A DNA stretch of 64,000 nt, from positions 12,553,879 to 12,617,878 of the forward strand of contig JAAOOA010000006.1 in NCBI GenBank assembly GCA_012861695.1, read 5' to 3'. Shown one piece after another: positions 14,701 through 33,500 of this stretch (the first letter of the stretch is position 1; each line of letters starts with the position of its first letter). Both the position numbers and the translations under genes were made by a program. The notes beneath the pieces were generated by a model, which worked only from the letters and a program-made list of their open reading frames with translations, ran no database searches and was not told the DNA's origin. The DNA comes from Trematomus loennbergii (taxonomy: Eukaryota; Chordata; Actinopteri; Perciformes; Nototheniidae).

Positions 14701-17700
14701 GTGTAAGTCTGAAAAATGTTTGTCTGCCACAGAGCTTATTTCCTCACTTCCTGCTGCAAGTCTATATGTTACTGTGTCATCAGCTCTGCACAGTAAACAC
14801 CTTTACACTTTCCTTTAACAAAGATGTTACCAGCATGCAGTGTACATTTTAGGAGTTGCTAGTTCATTTGAGAAGTGTTTCTTTATTATTTTGTGCAGCT
14901 TTGTATACCATTAGGTGGTGAATTCCTGACAAAAGATGCTGGGTTATTTCATCACAAGATCAGGAGGATGACGTCAGACAACACAGGGTTGCATTAGGTT
15001 TAAAGAGATTTGTGTCTTTTTTTTTTAAGGGCATGACCGGAATGAGGCTAATTGAACCGGTGTGTATTAAAAACTTCATGACATCACACTTTATATAAAG
15101 TATACTACATAAGGACGACCAAAGTCCCGGCCAACCTCTGCTACTCCTCTTGGCTCCACAAACAGTTTTTGATACTGGGATATTCTGCTAAATTAAGTAG
15201 CATTAACAGCTGCACAATAATACTGCAATTCACCATGCAATTCTGCTATTGGCAAACAATCGTTTCTCTAATACTCAAACATGTTGGCTGCATAGGCCCT
15301 TATGGAGCTCTAATAATTGTGTTCTCTTGTTGTTGCACCTCCCTTTGCTGCTGTAACAATGCAAATTCCCCACTGTGGGACTTTAGGATTATCTTGTCTT
15401 ATTTTTCATCTTAACATTGACTGTCCAACACTTATTTTCTTAGAAAAAAATTATTATTATATTGTTGTTAAACAGCATAGTGCTCGCACAGTAAATACAG
15501 TGAAGTACGACATTGGCTGGTTCCTCGTTGTACTTTCACAATTTTGGCACTTGGCAATTTCACTTGTTCATTGTGAAATTCATGCTGTAAATATCTACAG
15601 ACTAACATAAACATGTATTTTTCCACACAAACCCTGGGGGTTCTTGAGCCGGATTATCACCAACAATCAGACATATTTTTGCCAAAAAAAGGTATTCATG
15701 GTCCTCAGAGGATTTCTAAAAAGCCTTTCCAAAATGTAACTGCTTGATGCAGCCATTCTTCCCAGAGCTGACCCTTCCTTTTTTCTGCATAAATGCCACC
15801 TTCAAGTCAAAATAACATTTGAAGGTCCCGTATTTGTAATCATTTCTGTAAATTACTCAGCACAAGAAATAAACCCATCAGGAAACAATAGTGCTTAAGC
15901 TTTAAATGCTGAAACCACAAAATAACAAACAATATTTTAAAGTTATGTGAAAGGTGTAATACAAAATGTCATTTGCAGATTTTTTTCAAATATGTCACAT
16001 ATACTCACCAGAATGTTTTCCACTTTTGATTGAACAGATTTGCTGTAAAAAAAGAGACAAAATATAAATGAGTATGAAGCTGTTGTAACATGAGCGCTTG
16101 AGTCTAAAGTCTATTTATTTATAAAGCAGAGGAATGGTTGGTATGAGACGACCCTCCCCTCAGCATCTCAGGTCATGTATCCCACCACCAGGAACACATG
16201 TTGTCAAATGTAAAAGAGACAGAGAGAAACAGCCACAGACATTGTCTCTGACAGAAGAACACAGGCATCCATTTCCAGTTACCCAGGAAACCTACTATAT
16301 GTCTGTTTCATCCCATTTAATGTTGAAGGAATACATTGATACAAATATGGACTTTCACCTTTTTAATTTATTCATATGTTTTAACAATAAGTTGAACTAT
16401 ATTTTAAGAAAAGCAAATGTTTTATTGTGATTCCTGATTGTATATCGATATACTCACAGCTATTGTGTATTCTACAATATAAGGAGGCCAGTCAATTCCA
16501 TACTGTATACACTGGTAGGGCTGAACAATACAAGGTCATTTTTGGTAAATAAACAGATATTAACGTGTCTTTTTGCTGTTTTCAGTATACTGCTTGAATC
16601 CAACATATTGTTGTTGAATTTGAATGGGAATAATTATTTAATTTATGAAACAACAAAAAAGGCACCAATAAAACAAGGATGAAAGAAAAATACATTTTCC
16701 ATCATGATGACGATAGAAAAGACACGTTTCTGCAGCCCTACATGCAGTACCAGCCGGACAAAAGATGCAGAGCAAATGAACTTATGCCAACCAGTATTTT
16801 GCACAATATACTGTAAATGTAATGCCCTATACCTCGGAGCCCTTTTTTAACGCAAAAAGTGTAGAAGACAGATTTAAACCAACGATACATTGCTCAGAGT
16901 CCGGCCAGATACAAGATTATCACTTCTCCAGGTCTAAATCCTAATCTGCAGAAAGGTAAAGTTGTTGTTGTGCTTGCTGTGAGACATAAGACAGGTCACA
17001 TTTAAAGACTCTTACTCGGCGACACCAGGCAGGGCAGAATCAGGAGTTGCTCTAAGCCACGACGAGAACAGGTCACTTTAATTCACTGTTACTAGGGAGC
17101 CACGGATTTTCCCATGCTAGAAGGCCATCGTTGAGCTGTTTGTTGGGCCGATTTGGCACCTCAAGCATTAAATGGATAAAAGAACAGATATAACAACACT
17201 GTGTAAAATATCCGGGTGTAACTCAGCCTCTGATTGGGCGGCTTGAATGAAAGCCAGCGGGAACAGTGGTGTGCACTAAAGACTATCACTCCATGTGATG
17301 ACAGAGCGAGGGTGTAGTTGCAAATAAACTTGCTGACCTCGACTAAGACAGTCACACTCTACCGTGAACCACTCAGCTGCTCAAGTAAACGTCAATATGT
17401 ATGCTCTAATCCACTTAAAGGTTAAAGATTTAGGGAGACACATTTTCAATATCCCCTCATGTTAGCAGCAGAATGAAGCGTTTCTGTGGAGGTTTCCCTG
17501 CAGACGCTTCATCTCTGAACTGTTGTGCTTTTGAGTAGTTCAGCCTCTTGACATTTAATGGCTGTTTGACATTTAAATGATAGTACTTGAGTTCATATAC
17601 ATTCAGAAATAAAAGGGTATTGTCGGTTAGAACACAGCCTGAAATAACAGCAACCACAGACAATACACTATCAAATAAACTTTTTTTTCTAATATGTTGT

Positions 17701-19740
17701 AGCGTAACACTTGAACTTCTCTCTTATTTCACAGCAGACAGATACTCAATTTTAAAACATAGGCTTACATACAGTGTTTTTTTTTTGCAGTAAGTGGTGG
17801 ATCCTCCTAATTTTAAATAGGTTACTTCATACTTCATGTTGACTTATAGTCATGTGATTCTGTGTGGTTTATTTATTTGTAAAGTTATTTGTACCCTTAA
17901 ACCAGGCAATGACGTCTGAGTGTAGTGAACACTTTTAAATAAACTGGTATGAAAATGATTTGGATAACATCATGGCCATGTCTGGTATGTGTGAGATAAA
18001 AATGCCATTATATTTATATTGCAAGGGTTAGGCACAGTTACAATGGTGTGAAACTGAGATATTATGAGTATTATGAGTCGGTTTACCCACTGCTACAGGA
18101 GCTACATAACGGAGCTGTTGCTTTCTGTCGGTAGTGCTCTGATGATGGAAATAGAGGGAACTTGAATGTAAATAGCTGCTGCTGCGACAACGCCTTCAGC
18201 TCATCAGTAAATAAGAAAGAGATGAGGAAGTGAAGGAAAGGATGAACTCGCACCTTTACTGAAGGCAAGTAGCAACATGAGTCCTGAAATCAAAATGTTT
18301 CTTGAGTAAAATACACTGAACTATACAGGCACAATGACCCCGTCAAATGTAAGGTATCAGGTTACAGCTGCAAGAATTTAACAAATTCGTTAGAATGTTC
18401 AATTGGTTTCATCATTTTTTAAGAAAGTAATTTCTCAGTTTTCATAGACAAAACATCTAATTGGTTTAGAAAATAATTGTCATCTATCAATTAATTGACA
18501 ATGAAAATATTCATTAGTTGCAGCCCTAATATTACAATATTAACTTATTATTACAATATGAAACGGATGCATTTAAGTGTAAGCAACATTTCAATGTTGA
18601 AATTGGGGGGAAGCATTTACACTACATATTCTGTGGGTAGTTTATTGTGCAGCAATGTGTCATCACATTATATATCAGGGTTCCTACCCCTTTTTACTAT
18701 TTCAAGATTTTCCAGAGCCCTACATCTGTTATATATTCCACCCTTGTTCATGTCAAGCCCTGACCCTAAAGTATAAAAATAGTTATTGATCCCAAGAAGA
18801 TCTGCTTTACTGTTAAGTTAGCAACATGTTCATGTTGAGTCAGTCAATGATGGTGGAATGTGTATTAGCATCTACTCTAGTACCATTGAGTAATTTAATG
18901 CAAGTCATACTTCAACTTCACTGCATTTTAGAATAAAGTGTAGTACTTATTACTCCTGAAGGCTAGATACTTTACAGAGTAATATTGCTCATGCTTAACA
19001 CACAATTGGTGATTAAAATATGAGAACCTGTTACTATTTAAACTATTTCCCAGTATGAAAAGTATAAATAACTCTAGAAATTATAATAATATAATCAAAT
19101 GTAAGCTATAATTTAAGCTACAGTGGGTAACAATATGGAGTCATTTCATGTCTGTATACAGGACTTGTTATGAACTAGTAATAGATTATTTTCACTCTAT
19201 GGTACTGCTACTACTACTCAGGTAAACACAGTGGTGGAATGTAACTCAAGAACTGCACTTTACTAACTTTGTTTTAGTTGAATCTTACTGTATATTTTAA
19301 TGTTCTTTTATAACTATTTAGATTGTGTGTCCTTTTATGTAAACGATAACGATTGTTATATATAACAATGTCATACTTACACGGGGACTTCTCAACGACA
19401 ACGGCTTACTTTTATGCTAGTACATTTGGCTAATAACACTGATGTTTACTCTGAGTAACCTTTTGCATGCAGCAGTACCACTAATTAACTAGGCTATTAT
19501 AACACTGTGGAGTAACACCACTTCCACCTGCCTTTACGATCAAAAACTATAAAAGGAATCCCTTCCCTTTAAGCATGTAAGCATGTAAGCACAGTATGTA
19601 TGAGTATGAGCTCCTCACCAGATGGAGTTCTTGATCCGGAGCTGCAGCGCACTGGCCTCGGCGCCCTGCAGCCCGGTGAGCAGGCCGGGCATGCTGCTCG
19701 CCCCGCGGTCCGGCGGCGGCTGCTGGTCCTCCTCGGCCAT
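5762..19740 (-). CDS. rfx7: DNA-binding protein RFX7 (regulatory factor X 7)
   Basis: Nuclear winged-helix transcription factor. Coding exons, in transcript order: 19619-19740, 16009-16042, 13130-13215, 12739-12861, 11526-11642, 10774-10858, 10267-10480, 9388-9665 and 5762-8942. The start [13 protein letters not shown] resembles human RFX7. Exons 4-6 encode the RFX DNA-binding domain ([52 protein letters not shown]). Exon 6 also holds PSLPTL, which fits the PxLPxI/L motif through which RFX7 binds ANKRA2/RFXANK. The large last exon has a Pro-Thr repeat (about 7277-7325), then [13 protein letters not shown] and a conserved C-terminus ([12 protein letters not shown]). Predicted length is about 1413 aa after allowing for two one-base losses, near 8856 and 6694. 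Intron 5 is U12-type. Fish can have two rfx7 paralogues; I cannot say which this is. Confidence 0.95.
6690..6698 (-). other. rfx7: Apparent one-base deletion (frameshift) in rfx7 last exon
   Basis: Upstream the frame reads FRCRSVSP and then goes off to an early stop. The conserved continuation [10 protein letters not shown] is in another frame. The minus-strand word CCCGCTG would restore the frame as CCCGGCTG, so one G of a GG pair appears lost. The downstream 300 or so codons remain open and conserved up to the normal C-terminus, which argues against an old pseudogene. Confidence 0.85.
8852..8860 (-). other. rfx7: Apparent one-base deletion (frameshift) in rfx7 last exon
   Basis: The exon opens in frame with [13 protein letters not shown] and INFQMVT, both like human RFX7. 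It then hits TGA, while the conserved [16 protein letters not shown] continues in another frame. One C appears lost from a C run (GTGACCAGC instead of GTGACCCAGC on the minus strand). Confidence 0.85.
10859..11525 (-). other. rfx7: U12-type AT-AC intron of rfx7 (intron 5)
   Basis: On the minus strand the 5' splice site reads AA|ATATCCTTCA and the 3' end reads TTCTTAACACCAGCTTAC|ATATTGC. The first is the consensus 5' site of minor-spliceosome AT-AC introns. TTCTTAAC matches the U12 branch-point consensus, with the branch A about a dozen bases from the terminal AC. Only this junction gives the conserved [12 protein letters not shown]. No GT-AG pair gives that peptide. Confidence 0.9.
13216..16008 (-). 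other. rfx7: rfx7 intron 2
   Basis: A 2.8-kb intron between the 34-base exon 2 and exon 3. I see AT-rich DNA without exons, tandem repeats or clear transposon ends. Open frames at 13762-14001 and 15169-15610 lack family similarity. Confidence 0.6.
16043..19618 (-). other. rfx7: rfx7 intron 1 with degraded hAT-type MITEs
   Basis: A 3.6-kb first intron. It contains a likely MITE at about 16516-16741 (TAGGGCTGAACAAT at the left, TGCAGCCCTA at the right). A piece ending GTTGCAGCCCTAAT lies near 18520-18537, and copies of the CAGTGGTGGAATGTAACT family start near 19228. Target duplications are not clear. No coding sequence is seen. Confidence 0.5.
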
Positions 19741-20692
19741 CACGTTGGGCCTCGGGGTGGGTGTGCACTGGGCTGGGCTGGACGGGAGGCGTGGGAGGGT
19801 GTTCTCGGGCTAGACAACATGGACTGGAGGTCGTTGCGATGCTAACGGGACAGCAGCGCACCCTGTTGTTGTTGTTGCCACCCAGTCCTCCTCCGACATC
19901 GCTCGCTTCAAGTCCCGACACTTGGTGAATTAAAGACGCTGTGCAACAAAACTATGTGTCGCTGTCAGTCGCGACGTGATGCATGAATATAAATAAGTAA
20001 AGGCAGGTGTAAACAGACAGTACACGGACAGCCGCAAAATAAAAAAACTAGCTAGTCCCTCCGGTGAGCTGTGCCCCTCACGTTATGGGATTTCTCTGCA
20101 TGTGCATGGTGAGTAGTAGCTGTTGGGACGACGCATGCGCACTAGACCCCCAGCAAAAAAACAACATCTAAGCAGGAGGAGACGTTACTGAGGCTGAGCA
20201 CGTTACTATGAATGGGAATGTACACATGGATATTATTACTTTAGACCCAGCAATAAAACAAACATACATCTAAAATTAATATGAATTATAATGATATTAA
20301 TAATTACAATCATTATTATTATTTATTTAAATGTTGTTAGTTGTGGGCTGGACTATCAAAGTACACTGACTTCAATTCTACATGTTAATCTGTACAGACT
20401 ACTTAGTTACTTCTTCGTACCACTGGTATACTGTGTTCCATAGCTGCCAGAGCACCAATTTAAGTCTGCATATCATTTTCAAAAGGCCAGTGTTTCACGA
20501 CATGACATGCTTTTGTTAAATTACAAACTATTTAATATGTGATGAATGTCATTCCTCAGAGAAAACTATTTGTTCACGAAACAAATCATTCATTATTCGC
20601 CTTTAGATGTCCTTAAAGGTTTACCGTACTGGGCGCATTGAACGAGTAGTTGCTATGCAACCAGACCTGTATCTTTTCCCTGTTTAGTGACA
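19741..20692. promoter_or_regulatory. Divergent rfx7-tex9 promoter region
   Basis: The rfx7 ATG (19740, minus) and the tex9 ATG (20693, plus) are about 950 bp apart, head to head. The rfx7 side is relatively GC/CpG-rich. It includes CGCATGCGCA at 20132-20141, the reverse complement of the NRF1 consensus TGCGCATGCG. The tex9 side carries a perfect RFX X-box at 20649-20661. Whether the two genes share regulation is inference from the layout. Confidence 0.7.
20649..20661 (+). promoter_or_regulatory. tex9: RFX X-box (GTTGCTATGCAAC) in the tex9 promoter
   Basis: A 13-base palindrome GTTGC-TAT-GCAAC lies about 31 bp upstream of the tex9 ATG. It matches the X-box bound by RFX1-4 family factors at cilia-gene promoters, with both half-sites intact. 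The position suits RFX control of a centriole/cilium-associated gene. Confidence 0.85.
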
Positions 20693-27384
<6,692 letters not shown>

Positions 27385-27423
27385 TAATGATCACATCTAG
27401 CCACCACCTTTTCTGGAATGCTT

Positions 27424-27481
27424 TTTATTCAGATCCTGTAACCCTAATAAGACGTTTGTTTTTGTACTGAGTGCTAATAAA
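27424..27481. terminator. Overlapping convergent polyadenylation signals of tex9 and mns1
   Basis: tex9 has AATAAA on the plus strand at 27476-27481. mns1 has AATAAA on the minus strand at 27424-27429 (TTTATT on the plus strand). The stop codons are only about 190 bp apart, so if both signals are used the two 3' UTRs overlap in antisense by several tens of bases. Confidence 0.7.
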
Positions 27482-27574
27482 GTTCCTTCATGAATCCTGA
27501 ACGATGAAATCACTCAATTGCTACCAAGGTAACTCTAAAGTGCCATCTAGTGTCATGAAGTTCAGATCAAACGT

Positions 27575-30500
27575 CTACTGATCGTCCTCCCAGCCGTCCT
27601 CAGAGGAGATATCTGCCGGACGCTTTTCAAAGTTCTTTCTGAAGTCTTCATCAAAGTGCTGCAGGTCGTCTTCACGGAGCAAGCCCTGAACAAGGACACA
27701 CTCATGGTCATACACTCGTTCCACCAACAGGAGATATGAATCAGTGTTATTCATGCTTCATGCTCTGCATCATACCTTTGGGAGGTATCCAAGGAGTTTT
27801 GTTGCGTGGCGTTTAAGAAGTCGCTGCCTCTCCTCTTCGATAATTTGCCGACGCAGCGCCTGCCTCTCCTCCTCAATCGCCTTTTCTTTAGCCTCCAGTT
27901 CCTTAAAGAGAGATATGAAAGTTATTATCAAATCTGACATTATATTTAAGTATGTAAAACAATCACTGGACATACTGTAAATTCACACTGTTTCCACACA
28001 CCCATGTTAATATATATATAATATGTATATATGACCCAACTTGTATATATGTCTATTTTCATTTTAATTCATAGTTTATATGACCGAATATGTATATATA
28101 CATATTTGTATTCTTATTTTCATTTTTTGTATTAATCTCTTATTTCATAGTTTGTCATTATTATTATTTGTAATCTTTGATCTTATTTTTGATTGTATTA
28201 CTCTGTGTGAATTAGTCCTGTTTTTTCACCCTTACCCTGTTGCTGTTTAAACAACTGAATTTCCCCACGGGGATTAATAAAAGTCCATTTTATAAACCGC
28301 AATAAACCGTATTTAATTATTTAATTTCATATTCTGTTCTTGTACATATCCTAGGGCTGTGCAATTAATCGTATTTTAATCTCGATTACGGCTTGCAACG
28401 ATTACGAAAAACGTAATCGAAATAAAACGATTATTACAATGTAATTGTTTTTTTTTATTATTTTGTAAATTGGTTTTTCAGTTGAATTATACTTAAAGTT
28501 CAGGGTAATCAACTGTTAAAAACATACTGTTCACATTTTTTTTTTCAATAAATGTATGTTTTCAAAGTAAATGGATAATCGTTTTTAATAATCGTGATAT
28601 CAATTATTGACCCAAATAATCGTGATTATGATTTTTGCCATAATCGAGCAGCCCTAACATATCCCATATTCTATTAACATGTACAGTATATAGACTTCTT
28701 GCACTACCTTTTATTTTGTATGTTATATATGTTGCATTGTGGGAGGAGCTCCGGTCAGAAGAATTTCATTTCCATTTCTACACTAGCTTTGTGCATGTAA
28801 ATTACGTAACAAAGTTGCCTTAATTAAAAAGAACAACGCAATTAATTTCATAGTTAAATTCAATAAATAAATACTTTATTTCATGTAATATTATAATCGT
28901 TAAATATGGCATGATTTAATACAGTTTGTTGTATATGTTAAACCAAGAAGTGTTTGTTGTTTCCTGTGCCTAGGAACTAATGTTTGTTCATGTACTGGTA
29001 CTGCGTGTTTTGTTGATACACTGGACAACTCAACGTGGGTTGACGTCTTTATTTGAAGCTCTGCTGAAGTCTGTGACAAAGTTTTAATTTGACAAGTTTA
29101 TACGGAAAAGGAACTTTAAAGATGAATCTCCTTTCACGACAAGCGGCCAACGAGGTATTTGTTTTATGTTTTCATGTGTCCTATTTTCATTCAAATATGT
29201 GTAGCACAATATGCTTGGCTATGTCTACGTGTTATTCGTTGTTTTAGTTCTCACGGCGTAACGGAAGAGGGGAGGCTACAAGATGAAAACGCCCATTTTA
29301 AAGAACCGACCTGTGTCTGTGTCGTGAAGAGAGCTACAGTGCATATGACAATAAAACCTTTGAATCTTGAAGTATCGCCATAGCCGCACAGTGAAATATG
29401 AGTGTAGTGTGTTTTGCTTTGTTCCTCATATACATCTTGTACTTTCTTTCATTGTCCATAAGATTCAAAATATAATCATGATTAAACAGCGATATGTATA
29501 CACAGAGTAGTACGAGCAGCATAACACCTGATATTAAAACCACACCAGCACTGCTTTAACTTGGATATAACAGAGTGTGGTTCGTACCTTGTCCGCCTCA
29601 TGCTGCCTTCTTCTGTCCTCTATCAGTTTCTCCACCTCCCGTTTGTGCTCGAGTTGCTTCATGCGTCGTTTCTGGGCGTTCATCTGCTCCAAACGATCGT
29701 CCTCGGCAAACTTAGCCATCATTATTTTCCTGAAGGCCTCCTCTTCGTCTTTCTCTGCCTGCCTTCGCATCTCTTTGAAGGCCATCTGCTCCTGGCAGGT
29801 CTGCTGCATCGCCAGCCTCTGGCGGATTTTCTTTTCCATCTCTTTCTATTAGATTAAAATAATAATAATAATCATTCAGTGGTGTTGGGGAATCATTTGC
29901 TTAGGTATTCAACCTTTGACACAGTTCATCATTTTCTCCTCTCACTGTCTCTTTTCTGATGGCATAGGTCTACGGCCTTGGGTATTGCTGCTATCTCTCT
30001 TAAGGAGGAGCAGCTTGGGCGCATTGTTGTTGCCAGTCTATGACAGAGCACAAGCCGCCATGAGGTGGTTTACTGTTCAGGGACGTAGGTTCCCTGGCGC
30101 ACATTCTTTCCTATGGATGAGAGCTCTAGTTAGATTCAGGGTCCATATTGCTTTAGTCTCACTGATGAAGAATGTTGATTATTACACTCCGAACTAGTTA
30201 AAACCTCGAGCTACAGTCAGGGTTCATACATTTTTTTTTACCAATGATTTTCAATGACTTCTCCATGACCTTTACCTAATTTTCCATGACCAAAAAAATT
30301 ACCCTTTCTCAGCGGTACCACTGAAAATGGTTTATTTTAACATGGAACAGGAAAATAAGGTCTGCATCTGAAACATGTTGTGCCTATCTAAAACAAATCA
30401 AATAGTAGGCTTACTAGCTTCTACAGGCTAAAGCAACTAAAATCTCTCACCAGTAAAATACCTCGTCAGTTAAACGCCATTTTACGTTTCATTACTATAC

Positions 30501-33500
30501 GATACAGTATTTATTATCATTATAGTATTACTATTTCGGCGATTAAATAAAATATAAATTATATTTGATGCAACTTTAGTTACATTTCCATGACTTTTCC
30601 AAAACTTTGGGAAAAATATTGTTTTCCATAACTTTTCCAGGCCTGGAATTAGCATTTTGAATTTCCATGACTTTTCCAGGTTTTTAATGACCGTAGGAAC
30701 CCGTACAGAAAGAGTTCTTCAGAATTGGTTTGGCAACCGCCGTGTCAACTCGTGACACACCACCTGTCTTGTCAATTCTCCGGCCGTAACTCCAAATAAA
30801 CCGTCAGTGTTTGCCATCAAAGCTCCAGCTCTCCTCGTGCCTCTGAGTCCTGACTCCAATTGCTTCAGAAGTTTCCCCCACAAGTGGAGCTTTTAAATTC
30901 ATAGCCCGGAGTGTCTTTGTACATCTCTTTTCTCATGATGTGCTCATTTTCATGTTTTTGGGCCAAACCATTAACAAAACAATCGTTTGATAACTAGCAT
31001 GAATGTCTAACATGTGAGAAAGTAAAGCAAAGATACTTACAATTTCTTTCTGCCTGTGAGCCTCTTCTTGTTCTTCTGAATGAAGTTCCTCACGGACTCG
31101 CTCCATCTCTTCTTGCTGCTGCCTTTTCGCTTCCATTTTCTCAGACAGCTAGGGAACAGAGAGGAGTGCCAGATATACAGTTATGTGTCGTTGAATGAAA
31201 ATCTAAAAAGTACTAGGATTTAAAAAACATATTTGTCTAAATGATTACGATTTTATGAAGATGCTCCTTTGCTTCTTCTCTCTCTCTGATCTTGGCCATC
31301 TTGCTCTCCTCCATGTGCTCCTGCTGGCTCGCAAACTCCATGATGCGCCTGTTCTCCGCCTCCATCCTCTCTCGCTCCATGCGCCTCCACTCCGCCTGGT
31401 GCTTCTTGAAGTCTTCGATGTGCTGCTGAGTGGCTCTGACCTTCTCCAGCTTCAGCTGCCTCTCCCTTCAGGAGAACAACATCATTTTAAAAAACCCTCA
31501 CACTACCAAAGGCTTATCTCCTTCTTGGAGAAGAAACGGAAGCTAGTAGATACTCTATTTTAAATGCATCCTGTAGTATTTTGAGTCAAGGACAGATACA
31601 CAGAATCAGAAACAGGTTTATTGCCAGGTACGGTATATACGAGGAATTTGACTTGATGTCATGGTGCAGACATCAAATATAAAACAAGAAATCTTTAAGG
31701 ACACCGTAATAAAATATAGTGAAATAGCAATAAGATAAAGCAGTAATTTACATGGAAATAGAATGCTATGAATGAATTATAGGATATAAAATATGAAATA
31801 TGAAACAAGAAATATGTGCAGTAAGCAGTATGAACATTGTGTGCATTAATGTAATGGATATAGAGACTACGTTGTGGCTGAGGTAAGTGTCAGTGGGGGG
31901 GCCGGGCCTTGTTTAAGAGGCCGGTAGCGGAGGGGAAGAAACTGTTCAGGTGGCGAGAGGTTTTGGTCCTGATGGAGCGCAGCCTCCTGCCAGAGGGGAG
32001 GGGGGTGAACAGTTTGTGTCCAGGGTGGGAGGGGTCGGCCACTATCTTCCCTGCCCGCCCCTCGATTTAAGTCACTTAAATCACATAATTTGTCTAAACA
32101 TATGTTCTTTACCCAGTATAAACATGGCCAACTCAAATCCATGGAATATGTATTCTAGGTAATATCATATCCCTTGATTGTTGGGTTAATCTAGAAAATG
32201 TGTACTTTTTTTGCAATTCTCTTAAATGCTGTAAATATTGGCGCCGAAGGACTCACATCTGATCCTCATCATAAATCTTTCTGACGATCTCATCCACCAG
32301 GAGCTTCTCTTTGAGGAACTCCTCGTACGCCTCTTGTCTCTTGCGCTCCTTCTCCATGAGCTGCAGCTCCAGCTCTCTCTGATACTCTACCGTTTCCTCC
32401 AGATGTTTCTGCTCCAGCTTCAGCTTCTCAGCGGCCGCTCGCTCAAGTTCACTCTTCATCTTGCGTCCAAAATCTGCCACCTCGCGCTAATTCAAAGAAA
32501 AGACATACACTGAGGAAAATATTATGTGTTTTTGTGAAGTTAATAGCTCCTTGTTACTAGCTCCTTGTTACTAGCTCCTTGTTACTAGCTCCTTGTTATA
32601 GCTCCTTGTTAATAGCTCCTTGTTAATAGCTCCTTGTTACTAGCTCCTTGTTAATAGCTCCTTGTACTCCTTGTTACTAGCTCCTTGTTACTAGCTCCTT
32701 GTTACTAGCTCCTTGTTTAGCTGTTACTAGCTCCTTGTTACTAGCTCCTTGTTACTAGCTCCTTGTTAATAGCTCCTTGTTATAGCTCCTTGTTACTAGC
32801 TCCTTGTTAATAGCTCCTTGTTAATAGCTCCTTGTTACTAGCTCCTTGTTACTAGCTCCTTGTTAATAGCTCCTTGTTAGGAGAAATAAGGATATGTTTC
32901 ACTCCTAACTGACCAAAGTGAATATCAATGCACCTTAAATATGGGACCTAATGAAAAAAGGTAATTAAGCCTGCATGTACTTCATAAACAGTCCCTTCTA
33001 TTATGTTCTTGATTAAATAATACTGGATCTCTGCCCGTTAGCTGCAAAGAAAAATCTAGTTTTAAATGAAATATTTTAAGAACAGAATTAATCTTCTACA
33101 ACCAGTGGTTCAGACTTAGGTTATGTTGTTGGGAGTAGCTGATTGAAATGAATGCGGACGGTGCTCACCATTGTCTCAAGCCTCATAGCTTCATGCTCAG
33201 CAATCTGCGCAGCTCTCTCCTTATTCAGATAGGCAGACTTCAGCTTCGACTCCAGCTCTCGAAGCTCCATGCTGAAAAGTATTCAAACCAACTTGATCAT
33301 AGGTACTGAAGAGACCAAAGCAGAGAAAGACAACACAACACAACAGCAAGAAAGCATTTGCATTTTGAGCCGGATTATAAAGTGAGTCCAGGTTATGGAG
33401 CATGTGTAGGTGTACCTGTTCTCTTAATATGCTGCCTCATTTTCTCTTCTCTTTGGGTCTCACAGTTGATGCGGGCCAGCTCTTTAGCCAACCTCTCCTC

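Noticed and set aside
31867..32142. Open frame as an extra mns1 exon
   Set aside because: A different frame of this stretch encodes the C-terminal end of a LINE reverse-transcriptase ORF with a LINE tail; the mns1 frame is complete without it.
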